Part shown: positions 1-13,111 of the stretch, piece after piece
Numbering within the stretch: position 1 is the first letter of the stretch
How the letters are laid out: each line of letters opens with the position of its first letter
DNA from: Phylloscopus collybita
Taxonomy: Eukaryota; Chordata; Aves; Passeriformes; Phylloscopidae
DNA length: 64,000 nt
Direction of reading: 5' to 3'
NCBI GenBank assembly: GCA_027886175.1
Contig: JAJNNQ010000075.1
Location: 55,303,001 to 55,367,000, forward strand
The notes under the pieces: generated by a model
What the model was told of the DNA's origin: nothing
What the model saw: the letters and a program-made list of their open reading frames with translations, nothing else
Databases searched by the model: none
Program-made: the position numbers and the translations under genes

Positions 1-2035
1 CATGTGAAAACAGAAAATATAAAGTAAAGAAGAATATAAAATAGTAGTTTTTATATAGTTTTCACCCAAATTGAATGTTCACTGAAGGCATGCATACCAG
101 TGTTCCTAATGCTTTTAATGAAAGTGCTTCCCCCTGACAGTAGCGTGCTCTTACCAGGACATCCGGATAGTCTTCTCCTACCTTTTTCATCAATTTAATA
201 AAAAGGAGTAAAGGACTGACTTTGTAGCTTCTTGGATCTTCACATTTCAAAAGAAAATAATCTTTACTCTGAGGGGGAAAAACTAAATAAATAAAATTAA
301 CTTTGTAAGTACTAGCTTTATCTTAATGTTTATTGCTAGTATGTTGCAGGATTAGTGAGCAAACCTCTTTTATTTAAGATAGAGATTCCCCACTCTTCTT
401 AAACTTTTCCTTTGGCCTTTATTAAGACTTTCTTACGAAAAATTTGGTAGACTACTGTATGTTAGAAAGGAATAGGAGTGAAAAATCATTTAAGGGAGAG
501 ATCTTCCCTTCTGAGTTATTGGATAGGCACAATTTTAAATTGCCCTTCAGTAGTCATGTCTGATAAAACAGCTATATTTTTAATATGTATAATGTTTCAC
601 AATGTAAAATAGAATAATTTGTAACTTTTCCTTTTTATAAACTCTTTCTTTGGCTGCTTTTAATTTTGGAAAAACTGCAGAATCAAGCCAATCCAAGAGG
701 TGGGAATTTTTAGACAATGATATTTTGTGAGAAAATTTTTGAGGGATGCAGCCACTGGAAAACGCTTAAAAAAGGAAGATAAAAGTACCTTTTAAAACTA
801 AAGTCAAAAACAAACTTTTATTTTGAACTTTCAATATAACTTAGACCCATTAATATAACCTGAGAATTCAACACTTACAGCTTGAAGTTGCCATTTATTA
901 GGATCATAAGTTTCCTTTGTTTCTTCGACTGAAAATAATTTTTACCTTTATTTTTCAGAGAGGCATATACATACCTATGTACATATACACATCTCTATGT
1001 AGGTATCATATCTGTCCAGAAGCTTCTTAGTAGTTTGAAACCATTTTGGAAAACACAGAAATTAGTTTATTGTGTTTCCACTCCTGAAAATAATCAGATA
1101 CACAGATAATTAGGAAGTCCTGAGAAACCTGTTAGAAGCAAAACAAAGGTAATCTACAGCAATGAATCACATCTGAGAGTGATTAGATAATGTCACATTC
1201 TTTGGAAAGCCTTGAAACACAACCTTTTTAGTGTGATAGAGACTTTGAAACTTTGTCTTTTCAGCTGACTTCCTCCAAGTGCACCTGAGAGCACTGAAGA
1301 AGAGAGGATGCTACTCGGTGCTCTACTTAACAGCACATTTCCATTTCAGAAAGTCAAGAGAGCTTCTCCCTCTAGCTTCCACTCTACAAAAGGAAGGAGA
1401 AGAGTGGAGAAAGGATGTATCTATTTATTTTACACCTACCATAACATCTTTCTTTTAGGAAGGCAGAAACAGCCCACGGAAGCAATAGAGGTGAAAGATT
1501 TCACAGAAGCTATTAAGTTCAAAACAAAAAAAAAGAGCTTTGTTCTGTTGTCACCCCTCTCTGTTGCCACACAAAGTTGGCTGAATCTGTTACAATAGTG
1601 GTCGAATAAAAACATAAGGATCATTTTCCATACAGTCCAGCAACAAATACATCAAGCTTTAATAATATATAGCAGTTACATGTATTATCTAGTGTCACAG
1701 ACTTGGGACTCAGATTCTTACAGCAGTCCCTAATCTTTTTTTTTAAACATGTATCTTTTCTATCACATCTACATAAACTATTCATATAACAAATGTGAAA
1801 AAATGTAAAGTGATATAAAAAGTTTAAAAAACAGAAAACAACATATGACCAAACATACCATCATCTAAACCCAAGGTTCTGCTTTATCTGCTTATTTATT
1901 CCTCTGATCACATTAAAAGAATTAAATATCTCAAAATGTCTATGGAGCTTGTGTAGTCATGTGTAAGAATATCTGCAGCACATTGACAATTTACTTAAAG
2001 TCAGTTTCCCTAAAACTCTTAAGCTGTGTGATAGA
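1..2035. other. AT-rich DNA without a recognisable gene
   Basis: No open frame here exceeds about 100 codons, and the longest one (1308-1598, plus strand) has low-complexity, non-family content. There are short A and T runs and many in-frame stops. I saw no repeat family, RNA gene or promoter-like cluster that I can name. The stretch ends at the target duplication of the LTR that follows. Confidence 0.6.
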
Positions 2036-2558
2036 GAACCCCTTGTGGTTTAACCCCAGCTGGCAATTTAGCACCATGCAGGTTCTCACTCACTCCTCTG
2101 ACACAGCAGGGAGGAGAGTTAATAATTGAAATGATAGAGCAAGAATAAAATAAGAATAATGAAAATAAGAGAGGGAGAGAGAAATAAAGTCCAAGAGAAA
2201 CAAGGAATTACTCATGCCCCCCAGTCAATGGACTGATGCCTGTTCCTCAGCAGCATTTGGCATCTGCTGGCCAACTCACCCCAGTTTATATGTTGAGCAT
2301 GGCATTCTGTTGTATGGAATATCCCTTTTGCCAGTTTGGACCGGTTGTCCTGATTATGTTCCCTCTCAGCTTCTTGTGCATTTCCTTACTTGTAGAGCAT
2401 GCAACATTGAAAAGTCCTTCACTTAGTGTAAGCATCACTTAGCAACAACCAAAACATTCAGTGGGTTATCAACAATAGTCTCAACTGAATTCAGAAGACA
2501 GCACTATACCAACTAGGAGGAAAATTGACTCTATTCCAGCTGAAACAAAGACAGAACC
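2036..2558 (-). mobile_element. Solo LTR of an avian ERVL-type endogenous retrovirus with 5-bp target duplication
   Basis: The plus strand reads as the reverse complement of a common bird ERVL LTR. The left edge carries the GTGGTTTAACCCCAGCTGG text (the U5 end on the minus strand), and the right edge carries TCCAGCTGAAACAAAGACA (the U3 start). A minus-strand TATAAA lies at 2285-2290, followed by the family's CTGGGG-GAGTTGGCC text. The element body spans 2041-2553. GAACC stands immediately before it (2036-2040) and immediately after it (2554-2558), which is the 5-bp duplication expected for ERVL integration. No internal viral genes are present, so this is a solo LTR left by LTR-LTR recombination. 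The terminal TG/CA on the left side has decayed. An AATAA/GAAA-rich segment near 2130-2190 replaces the usual purine-rich stretch. The short open frames inside (2214-2442) are not genes. Family identification is from memory of the consensus. Confidence 0.88.
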
Positions 2559-2904
2559 ATATTCTAAAAAATCTTTCCAACAGAGTGCTTGTAAGTGTTT
2601 GTCTAGTCGAGGCAAGTTCTTCAGTTTTTCAGGTGTTTACAAATAACCTCCTTGTGTTGTTCTTGTATAACATGTTTCCAACAAGCTACAATTTCTGTAC
2701 AGCACGCTGTAAAAGTGAAATATGTGAAAAAGGAAAGAAGAACAACAATAAAGAAATGGAACTGCAGAGTTCTATAATACCTATAAGGAACACAAGAAAC
2801 TATCTGAATATTAGACCAGAAGTTGGGGTTTTTTCATTTTTCCAAACAGATGTCACAATAAATAATATTGTCACTGTAAATAATCCCCCTGTCAGTTCCA
2901 CTGC

Positions 2905-3240
2905 ATGATGTCTCAGCCTGTCTTCAGAGCAGAGGTGGTCCAGCCCTCTGATCTTCTCCAAGATCTTTCTCTGAACTTATTCAAACAATGATGTTGGGGA
3001 CCCCAGAGCTGGATGTAGCACTCCAGGTGGGGTCTCACCAGAGCAGAGGGGCAGAATCCCCTCCCTCTCCCTGCTGTCCACACTGCTTTGGCTGCAGCCC
3101 AGGGCACATTTGGCTTTCTGAGTGTTCTGGGCTGCAAGCACATGCTGCTGGGTCATGTCCGGCCTCTTACCCACTAGCACCCCCAAGTTTTTCCTGACAG
3201 GGCTGCTCATACCCCAGCCTGGGATGATACCAATGGTTTG
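2905..3240 (-). mobile_element. CR1 LINE fragment, 3' untranslated region
   Basis: The plus strand reads as antisense CR1 3' UTR. Recognisable pieces in order are CCAGCCCTCTGATCTTCTCC, GGGACCCCAGAGCTGGATG, CTCCAGGTGGGGTCTCACC, GGCTTTCTGAGTGTTCTGGG and ACCCCCAAGTTTTTCC. The copy is truncated at both ends and lacks the terminal 8-bp repeats, so it is a dead fragment. CR1 is the dominant LINE of birds. The overlapping frames of 68-77 codons on both strands reflect its higher GC content and are not genes. Confidence 0.9.
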
Positions 3241-3670
3241 CAGCTTAAACTAAAAAGTAACATGTTTTCATGTCACTGAAAAATGCATCTATGTTTGTTT
3301 TCTCTTTAAAGAAAAAAATTAATAAAAGCAGGTTTTATTGTTGAGAGGCAGAAATCCCTGTTTTATAATTCTCTCATGAATTTGTAAGAGTAGTAGTTTT
3401 ATTTTAGAACAATTTGGTTGCAAAGAAAAGGAGGTATGTAGCTGTTTTGGTTATTATCTAACCATAATAATATAGCAATATAAAAGACTAAAAAAAATGC
3501 TTAAGAAAATGCATAAGGAAAAAAAAGGAAGAGAAAAAAAGAATATGAGTAAAAAGATACCACCAGCCTTGGATTCAGCAATGAGGTGTTGGTCAAAGTG
3601 ATTGATAGTCGCAGTCTTGATCCATCATGGGTGGTGGAAAGTCCCCAAAACATATATTTTAATGGGTTAA

Positions 3671-3718
3671 TATACATACGTATACATACATACATACATA
3701 CATGCATATATATATATA
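3671..3718. repeat. (ATAC)n followed by (TA)n microsatellite
   Basis: Tandem ATAC units run from about 3671 to 3702, followed by an alternating TA run to 3718. The tract is short and probably length-polymorphic. Small frames on both strands that run through it are artefacts of the repeat. Confidence 0.85.
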
Positions 3719-3719
3719 C

Positions 3720-4260
3720 CCAAGCATCTTCCCTGGAGGGGTTTTTTTACACTGTCTTTTGCAAAATATATTGCAACACTGGATCATGTGCAGAGCTCTG
3801 GTAGAAGGCCTCAGGAACAAGTCTGTGAGAACTTTGGGGGTCTTTGATGGTGTATGGCCCCTCCTAAGACATGACAGCTGCCTCTCATGTCAGCGTAATT
3901 GAACCAGTTATGCCTCATCAGAAGGGATGAACACTCTCATACCTACAAACGTGAATGTGAATGCCCTGATGCCTGGTGTGAACATGGCCTTCCCAGGGGA
4001 GGGGCTGGGTGGGCAGTTTTAAGACTGAAAAGAGGACAAATTGTGTAAAATCTTGTGTACAAGAGGACACATCAGCATGATAAAAAGCAGCATCCTGCCT
4101 CTGAAGGATCTGCTTCTGATCAACATTCTCCTTCATCTGGCTCAAAACCCAGAGCCTCCTGTGGTGGATGCTCACCACTTCTGTCTTATTTGGACCAGAG
4201 ACTTGGCCACTCCACACCCAAAAATTCACTTCCTCTGCCTCAGGGTTTTTAGTTGTTAAC
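3720..4260. other. GC-richer block, unassigned (possible old LTR)
   Basis: This segment is clearly less AT-rich than its flanks and contains open frames of 65-124 codons on both strands, none of which resembles a known protein. The composition jump and the lack of a gene structure suggest a decayed repeat, perhaps an LTR, but I could not match it to a family. It ends near an A run at 4273. Confidence 0.3.
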
Positions 4261-4269
4261 TGAAAAGAT

Positions 4270-5985
4270 AACAAAAAAAAAATTCCTGACAAAGCAGTAC
4301 CTTATTGACCAGTTTGGCACCTTATGTAGTGGTGAAAAAAACCCAAGCCCTAAATATGACTGAAAATTACATTGACTTGGAGAGTAAATTAAATTAGTGG
4401 CATTGTTTAAAGCCTTAGAGCTGTTCTACTTACTAATGCTGTGGGCAAAAGTAGTAATGCATCTAAAAAATTGCTTTTTTTCTTTAAAACAATCTGTGCT
4501 AATCCTTCCATACAAATAGAAAAAGGCTGCTAACTTGATTATTGAAATTTCAACAGCCATTTATTACAAGCCAGTAGTAGCATGACTACAAAAGGGACAG
4601 CAGTAAAACAAAATAATTTTGCCAATTATACTTGACTGGGAGTATCTTAGTTATTAAATGGGTCTGTAGTGTATAATAGGACCAAACATGGTTTGCTGCA
4701 GGCAAATGTTACAATAATGGTAAGGATGATGAACCGAAGATCTACTTTAACAAAAATAAGGTCACACTTAAACCAACTTAACTCTAATTTCTTAAATTTC
4801 AAAGAATATTAGCATGATATAACAACCTGATTCTCAACCTTCTCTTCATGAAGTGTCACATTTACACTGGAAAAAAAATGTCATCCAATTGTTTACTTCA
4901 ATAATCACAACACTAAATTTTTTAATCATCCACAGCAGAATGGCAGGTACCTAACCATACATTATTAATGAAAAATATTCATGATGTTAAACTGTATCAC
5001 TCTAAAGATTATTTTCAAGGCATTAAAAAAGTAGCAACAATTATAAAATAAGTGACAGAAGTTTTGTTATTCCTGTTGTTATTCCTGCTATTCAGGAGGA
5101 GATTGGAAGAGAATGTGTCCACAGATTCACACATGAACTGCCAAAATCTACTTCAACTGTTCAAGGGCTGTCTCAGTAACAAGTGTTACAATAGCCAGAT
5201 ACAGAAAAAAATTGCTAATTTGTAACACAAAGTCTAAGAATGTCTATTTTATTAGCATTATGATATATTTTAAATACCTTCATTGCAATTATCTGACAAA
5301 CATGGATTGTTACCTCCCTATCTATAATAGTGAATGTCTCTTACACTGATAAAACAGATGGAATACTCTTCTTACACAAGAGCAGCTAAAATACACATCA
5401 ATGATTTCTAACAATATAGGTTACTTATAGCTAAATTTCACTCTTCAAAAATGATAAATAGGAGTTGGAAGATGAAATTAAGGAGAAGGGTGTCAAGATT
5501 AGGTATTTAAACCCAGAACTGTTGTAGTTTTTTATCCCCTTCACCATCCTCAAATTTTCTTCAAAGCATTGCTATGATTTAATATTTGACCCTTAGCTCT
5601 CATATCAACATCTGTTTCACTGAAAATGCAACTGGAGGAGGGATGATATATTTAATTATATAAAAAAATAAGACAACATTTCAAAAAAAATTGACTTACA
5701 AGACACTTGGGAGCAGATTTTGCTTTTGAGGGAGAGAAACCTCCTGGAAAGCATAACATAGAAATCTTTGAGACCTGGTTCAAGCTCTTGGCTTTGAAGC
5801 TCACACTTGAAATTTTCTCTACAAATTTACTTTTGGGGAACATATACAAAGACCTTTGAAAAATATTCAAGCTCCTGGGTAATCTGGGAGCAATAGTGCT
5901 TTGATATAATGTACAAATCAGGCAAATTAGCAGCCAAACAAGTAAAAATACTTCTTGTGTACTAATACATTTCAAGACTGTGTTT
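4270..5985. other. AT-rich DNA, nothing assigned
   Basis: Unique-looking AT-rich sequence with short A runs and an imperfect duplication of GTTATTCCT near 5067-5085. A 107-codon minus-strand frame (5652-5975) has no recognisable domain. No RNA gene or repeat element was identified. Confidence 0.5.
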
Positions 5986-5989
5986 TTCA

Positions 5990-6540
5990 GCAGCTCTTTA
6001 ACACTTGTGGAGATCTTCTATTGCATTTACTCAGCTACTTAACATTAGGCAGGAGCAAGCATCTATGCTGAATGTTTGCCGAGGCAGATCATCTAGTAAA
6101 TTAAATCTGACATGGAGTCCCCGCCAGCACAGCACCTGCTCCTGCCAAGTGCAGCTCTTTATAAATGTGATGGGTTCAGCCTGGTGCCACCTGTGCAGTT
6201 TGGCAGTGCTGCTGATTGCTTCTCACTCAAAGCTGCTCACCAGGAGCTCTTACTCACCCCTTGAGAACCCATTGTGCAGCAACGGGGAAGGATGGCAGAC
6301 AAAGATTTACAAAGACAGGACTTGAGGCCAGCTTCCAAGGCACAATATACAGTGTCTGTAAAGCTCCTGAGAAGAGGGGACCAGAGGACAGTGAAGCTGA
6401 ATCTCTGAACACCAGAGGTGCTGGCAGCCTTTGCCCCCATGGCCACTCATTGACAACTGAGAGTAGCTGCACTGCCTGAACTGCTGAGCAGTTATTTCCC
6501 AGAGACTCATTCTGTGTGCTTGGTTCATTTTGTATCTCTA
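5990..6540. other. GC-richer block, unassigned, probably an old repeat
   Basis: The block has higher GC than its surroundings and overlapping short frames in several phases (69-106 codons). A TGTGATGGGTTCAGCCTGG stretch near 6167 resembles the edge of a bird LTR, but the following sequence does not continue the match. I therefore leave it unassigned. It lies a few hundred bases from the CR1 copy at 6784. Confidence 0.3.
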
Positions 6541-6783
6541 ATTCTTAATAATTCATTTTCTGTTACTGATTTTTTGTAGTTGGGTGGTTTCTTAAGAATT
6601 CAGCTTATTCTCAGCTAATAACTCTGTCTCCTTCCTCCTACCCTGCCTAGCCCCTTCTCTTAGTGTTTCATGAAACTCCCTGGCCTGTGTCTGATTTTCA
6701 TTTCCTAAAACACCAACCCTGTTCCTTTAAAAGATTGCTTGTGCAAGCAAATCATTTTATTCGCTGGACTTTCTCCTGTGACT

Positions 6784-7258
6784 CTATGCTGGGGAGCCCA
6801 GAATTTGACACAGAAGTCCAGGTGGTGCAGAGGGTGCACTTCTCTTTGTCATCCATATCATTAATGGAGAATTTTAATAGGATTTGATGCAATACTCGCT
6901 CCTGGGGTACACTGCTGGCTCCCAACTAGACTTTGTTATGACTACTGAGGGAGCTACTAACAAGTTTTCAATGGACGATCACAGCCTGATCATCCAGGTC
7001 ATACTTATCAGTTTCTCTGTAAGGCTTTTGTGGGAGACAGAATAGAAAAGTTTCCTGAAGTCTAGGTAGACAATACTGACTGCTCTCCCTTCTTCTACCA
7101 AGACAGTCACTTTGCCACAGAAGTGTATCAAGTCAGGCAAGAATGACTTCTCACTAGTGAATCCAAGATTATTCTCCCTATGACCTTGACCTTTGTGTGC
7201 CTGGAAATTGCTCCATCACCTTCCCAGGCACTGAGGTGACCGATATCTGTAGACCTTG
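6784..7258 (-). mobile_element. CR1 LINE fragment spanning 3' UTR and part of ORF2 (reverse transcriptase)
   Basis: The left part is antisense 3' UTR text (GGGGAGCCCAGAATTTGACA, CTGGGGTACACTGCTGGCTC, CCAACTAGACTTTG). The right part is antisense ORF2. Translating the minus strand around 7110-7010 gives VYLDFRKLFYSVSHKSL, which is reverse transcriptase motif A of CR1. The first motif aspartate (LDF) is kept, but the usual KAFD has become KLFY, so the second acidic residue is lost. The upstream VTVLVEEGRAVSIV also fits CR1. The copy is 5'-truncated and degraded, and stops and indels elsewhere make it non-functional. The copy ends near the GGCACTGAGGTGACCGATAT text. Confidence 0.9.
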
Positions 7259-7259
7259 C

Positions 7260-10200
7260 TGCATTTTTTATGCAGTAATACAGCCTTTAGATTCAGGGAA
7301 TTGAATGCTTATATTTAAAACTGTTGTTCAAGTATCACATTTTTGACTCAGGTTGCACGTGCAAAGACTCAGGAAAATGCACTGTAAGAAGAATTATACT
7401 AGGAATCTCTGAAATCAGAGAGCATTTAATGAAATTTAAGGACAAACTTGCATCCCAGAAGGAAACAATGTAAAATATTCCAGTAGAGAGATATCAGTAG
7501 CCATTTTAGAATTTATAAAGATCACTTATGTTGACTGTTTAATTTAATATAACATGAGCAGAAGCAACATATGAGTCCATTTTGCCCAGTAATTTCCTAA
7601 ATATTTACCCTTTAAAATAATTTTTGAAACTAGCATGAATCCAAATTATAATCCTTATCCTACTTTTTTCTATGTTTCAGGTTTTTTACATTTTCCCTAT
7701 AGGAACTGAGACAATATATCACATCCAGCCCATAACACTCCAATATGAAAGATAGAACACCTATTCCTTAAACCATGTAATTAAATTCAGTATTTCTCAT
7801 CTCTCTGCCAGCAGGAATACCAATTTGCTTAAGTCATAAAATGGGAAAAATTCACTTAACAAGCAGCTATTTAAAACCGGGCTTATTTATTCAAGGCATA
7901 GTAAACACTTGACATCTTTCTTAAGTGTTTTTCTATGCATTTATTATCATAGTCCCAGTCAGACAGTTACTGTCCTCCCTATTGCTCAGCAGTTAACTAT
8001 CTCTTGCTGGGTGAGGAGATACCTGTGTAAAGCAGCAAGGATATATTCTCCCTTATAATTCTCTGTTCACTTTCATATTATTCCATTAAGTTTTGTTTTT
8101 TATTTTCACAGTACCTACTCCCATGTCCATCTTTTAAAATTTTACTTTTTCCAGTCATGCTTTTTAAGAGAAGCTGATTTTCCTCCTCTTTGCTTTCAAG
8201 AAAAATGAGGGAGCAGCTTTACCAATGGCACAGAAACACCCAAGTTCCTTATATATAAGCCCAGGTGTAACCAAAACATGCATATGGAGTTTTCATTTAA
8301 ACTAGAACGTGCTCAGACAACAGGCTGCTGCAGAAATGCAGGGGTGGTCAGCCTATTGCAAGTGGTGTGTTTTGAATGCCATTTACATACAATTGCAGGA
8401 AATAAATCTGCAGAAAGGCAAATGTTTCACAAATTGCTTATTTCTGTTCTTCAGCAAAGAGTAGATAATTCATATAATCAGACACTGACACTGTGGCAAC
8501 ATTTTCTTCCCTCTTATGACACTGTAAGAAACTGAAGACACTTTTCACTGGAAGGCAACAGAAACCTCAGTTATCAGTGATGCATTCAGAGCTTTAGAGC
8601 AAGATTATAATATTGATGAGAGGAATGCTCATTAGCACTCATTAAGCAATTGCACATTTGTTATCTCTTATTCTCCTTTTCTTTTAAGAAGAGGAGAAAG
8701 AAACAAGCATATCTACCTAAGATTTAAGACTGAAGTCAATCTCATAAACAAACATGAACATGAACAAACCATGCATCATGAACAAACTTGGAACATTCTC
8801 TTGCTACATTTACTAGCACTGCTGATTCCAACTTTCACAAATACTATTATCCCAGGAAGTGGAGAATCGCTTTAATTCAAAGGAGAGATTCACATTTCTC
8901 TCTGTCTGTGGCATGAGAAATGTCAGTATTACAGTCTTCCTTGGCAAAGAGTATATTACTTCACTGTTAACACTCACTTTAATGCAGAATAGGTTGTTTT
9001 AGAAGATTAAATATATCTTGATGTTCTGCTGCTTGTGTTAATTCACCACTCTTATGATTATTTTGCCTGAAGAGCAGAGACTTTATCACAAAGTTTCTAA
9101 TTATCTGTCCAGCAGAGCTTCCTCAAACACCAGCAGAAGACCATATGCTTAAGGGCAACTGAGCACTCCACAAAACAACATGTAGCTTTGTCATCTCCCC
9201 CTAGCAGATAGCCTCTGCTCATGATGGTAATAGCAGACATGCTACCCTGACCTAAATGGGGCTTGCACTAGAAAAACCTTATGTTTTATGAATCAGAGGT
9301 CTTCGACTCAGTCTCCACAATAATTACTCCAGAGTCTTTGCGTGCATTGGGGTGTTACTCTGCTGTAACAGATTTATTCATAGTTCAAATAGAGCAAATG
9401 CCCTCAAATGTATTTTGAATGAAGAAAAATCTTAATTTTGACTGGAATTGCTACCTCAGTCAGAACAAGCTGTCCCCATCCAGACATTAGACAAGCTGAT
9501 TTTGATCCCTCAGGGTTGTTCATTCAAAGAAGTTAAAAGACAAAAGTATCTGAGTTTATGTGCTGACCTTTCCATCACACTAAGCCAAATTTTTAGTCAC
9601 TGACTGCTGTTTGTATCCTAAAGCTACCCTGTACTGGAGCATAGGTTTATCAGGAAAGCAGTGGAGTCAGGCTGGCCATGGGTGGTGCTGTCTGCATATT
9701 CCTGAGGCATTATTTTATATTTAACTGAAATTACAGAAAAAAAAATGTTCTCTGTTACTCAATAAGAAAGAAATTAGATGAAGAGGATTACATTTCTAGA
9801 AAAAAATCCTGATAACCTGATAAGCATGAGTTTGTACAGTAAACAGAAGAAGGAAAACTATCGTATTATTGTTAGATAAATGGATACACTATGCAAGCAA
9901 GAATTACAAATAATTATTAAAATCAAATAATTCATTGCTGGATGGTTACTATAGCAAATATAAAAATCAATCCATACTAATATTTGAACTCTACAAAGTG
10001 AAACCACTTTAGAAATTTGATCCAATTGTCCATAAATTTAAATTTGTTCTGTGAGAAATGAAGACACATACATCAATATTGTGCTCAGAGCTGAAATGGA
10101 AATGAAAAAAAACACCTCCTTTACTTAGTGAACAGACAGCAGGGAGCTTTTAATTTATGCCCTCAGTTCCTAATAAAACAAGCAAATTAATAATTTCTTT

Positions 10201-12540
10201 AAAATATGACACACAACCGTTATGTTACATTATAAAATAAATAGAAGGTCTTGAAGTTTTTCCACCGGTAGCCATTATTCAAGACTTCTATCACCTTAAA
10301 CCTGCCTGCCCAGACTTTTTTTTTTTTTTTCCCATAGAGATACTAGAATTTTCCCACATAGAGTTTTTGTAAAAGCACACACATACATATGTCACCAGTT
10401 TGATTCTATAGACACTTGGTATGATTGATAGCTGAAATAGGGCCAACCACAACAGCTTTTAAGAAAGCCAAAAAAAAAAAAAACCAAAAAAAAACCCACT
10501 GAAGAAAAGCAAGTACACCTCATATATGTACCGTATTTGGATGAAAGAAAAAACAAATAATCTCTCTCATTTCTAGAGGAGGCAGCATGGAGAAATAATC
10601 AGGAAACTAGAATATAAATAACAACCTTGAAAAGAAATAGCTACCTGGGCAGACCCCAGGGCAGTCTTTTTATCACACCTCTTCAAATCCTCAGTTTTCC
10701 TGCATCCTCATAGTTATTGTTTGATTGACAAAACTGGTGAGGGGGTGGGAAGGTTCTTTTTTGTTGAATACTAGTTCTCAAGAGGTTAAGGCCAAGTCTG
10801 CTTCCATAAAAGTTATGGCCCAATTATAACACTAGAAATCACAATACTACACAAAGCCACATATTTTTACTTTCATCAGTAACAGATTCTGAGGAATGTT
10901 CTGAATTAGTATTTTTTATAGATGAAAAATGAAGAAAATCTGAAGAAAAGCACAAATTATTTTTACTGAGATCTAGATAACTGTCATGTTTTTAAAAATC
11001 TTTGTATTGCTCAGCTAAAATAAATTTGTTGTTTGAAACAGCTTTGGAAATTTTGAGTGAGGTGTAAAAAATCAGAATCTATGTAGTAGTTATCTTTACT
11101 CATATATTAGAAAATGCAAACTCATTTTTTACAAGGGAAGACACAAATATCAATACCTACAGATAGAAAAAAAGTGTGTTCTCAATCAGCTCACAAACCA
11201 TTTCCATCTCCTGCTTAAAGCAAGTGTTCACTTTCAGTGTAATATCACCAAGATGTTAAAAAAAAACCAAAAAAAAAACCCAAAACCCCCACAACTTTGT
11301 GACATCTACCTCATTCAGGTTTTGATGTTATATCTTCAGAAACTGGAATTATTATTAATTTATTTTTGCCTGATGATTACTTCCCCATGGTTTCTTGAAG
11401 TACTTGTACAGTGTCAGTGTAATTGTATTAGTCTAACACAAAAAGTGTTGCTGTTAAGCTACAGGCACAGGCACCATCTGCCCATGGCAGTATTTGGGCC
11501 TTTTCAGCATTACTGCAAGGACTACATGAGCAACTGAGATGAACAAAAGTAAATAATGTGTTTAGTTCACCCACCCCTATACTAAAGTTTCTAAAGTTGT
11601 TATAAGACACTGAGTGGTGCTCAACATCATAAGAGATGCTCTGGGCAAAATGGTTAATAAATATCTGTGATTTATGGCATGCTGAACACATCACTGATAG
11701 ATACGAACTCCCATTTTCACATATTAGCTTTCTGTCTGTATGTATCATCCTCTGGATTGTTTCCTCAAGCTATTTCCCAATTCCTTTCTTTGAGTCTTCT
11801 GTGTGTAAAGAATATAAGTGCACAACACTGTAGGACCATCCATTTTCTAAGTGTCATCTCTGAAAGACTACTTTTTTAAGGTACACTTCAAACTGACTAT
11901 AGCTGTATAAATCACAGTCTAGCAAAAAAAGAACTTCCCTAGTAGACAAACATATTTGAAATATATCAGTTTATTGCAATGGTTTAAAGTGGAAAAAATT
12001 GATAAAAAGAAAAAGGAAAATAAGGAAAAAAAAAGGAGAAAAGAAAATGGAAAGTAAACTTGAAATAATGCAGCTTAATGAACTGCATCAACTATTTCTG
12101 CTTTCACTTAACAGTTCTCCTACTTTTCAACTCTTGTCGTTCTTTATATCTGACCAGTAGGGGAAAAAATTACATACAAAAAATGGAATAAATTTTTGTG
12201 ACAAATACCAGGTATTTATATAGTCTGTGTTTCACCATATGATTATTTCTTGATCTGAAGCTTCACCTCTAAAATTAGACTTACCAAAGGGGGAGTAAAA
12301 TAGAGCAAAAGCTGTAAAGTGTAGCTCTGCAGAGAGTGTCTACTCTATTAAAGATCAACTTTTCTCCATATAATGAAACTTACAATGCCATTCCCCTCAC
12401 AGTGGGGTGGAAAGAGATGAAGACAGGAGGATTTATTTCTTCTCATTTAAAAAGGCTGTATAACACCTCTTAATCAAAATAAATGGTGACAAGTCTAACA
12501 GTAAACACAGTAATACAAGATTCACAGGAACAGTGACTTT
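7260..12540. other. Long AT-rich stretch without a recognisable gene
   Basis: No frame longer than about 106 codons and no repeat family I can name. There are poly(T) and poly(A) runs (10318-10330, 10472-10484) and scattered short A runs. The part at about 8580-8690, with clustered ATTA and CAATTG motifs, has the look of a conserved non-coding element, but conservation cannot be judged from one sequence. Confidence 0.5.
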
Positions 12541-12550
12541 AAAAAATAAA

Positions 12551-12586
12551 AGGCTAAAAGGTGTTTTCTCCCTCTCCTTTTAGCCT
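12551..12586. repeat. Perfect 11-bp inverted repeat
   Basis: AGGCTAAAAGG at 12551-12561 and its reverse complement CCTTTTAGCCT at 12576-12586 flank a pyrimidine-rich 14-base loop. The pairing continues imperfectly outward through A-rich and T-rich flanks (AAAATAAA against TTTAAAATTATTT). It could form a hairpin in single-stranded DNA or RNA. No gene is adjacent. Confidence 0.8.
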
Positions 12587-13111
12587 GTTTAAAATTATTT
12601 TTATTTAAGATTAACCACTAATTATTATAATTCTGTAGGTGAAAGGAATCATTTATGTGTGTATGTGCATGTTAAGGTAATATGTACTGGCTAGTGAATG
12701 CCTGATGGAGAGCAGATGTTACACCTTGAAACACAATTATGTGAAGAGTAAATATGTATAGAAGAGATATGTTTGAGAAAGTATACAGTGGAGTTTCACA
12801 AACCCTAACATACAAATTATCAGTGGATACTGACAGTGCCTAGCATCTAATTTCTACTGCAATTTTGAGAAATTTGGAAGTCTTTGGAGGGATCCACCGG
12901 TTAAAAGAGTTCTCTATACCTCCGATGTGCTTTGAGTATCTCACGAAACATTTGAAAATGTCAAAAGTCTCTGTCAAGAGGAGAACTCAGTTAAGAAAGG
13001 ACATTGCAACTGAGATGTCTTAAAATATTTCAAATGTAATGCATAGCTGAGATTTGCTCATTACCCACAACGTGTTATTGCACAGATGTTTACACCACAG
13101 CCCTGTGCACT

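Noticed and set aside
2913..3210. Overlapping minus-strand frames of 76-77 codons
   Set aside because: They lie in CR1 3' UTR sequence, which is not coding, and reflect local GC content.
6160..6540. LTR with TGTGATGGGTTCAGCC-type edge
   Set aside because: Only about 19 bases resemble the LTR edge and the following sequence does not match, so I left it unassigned.
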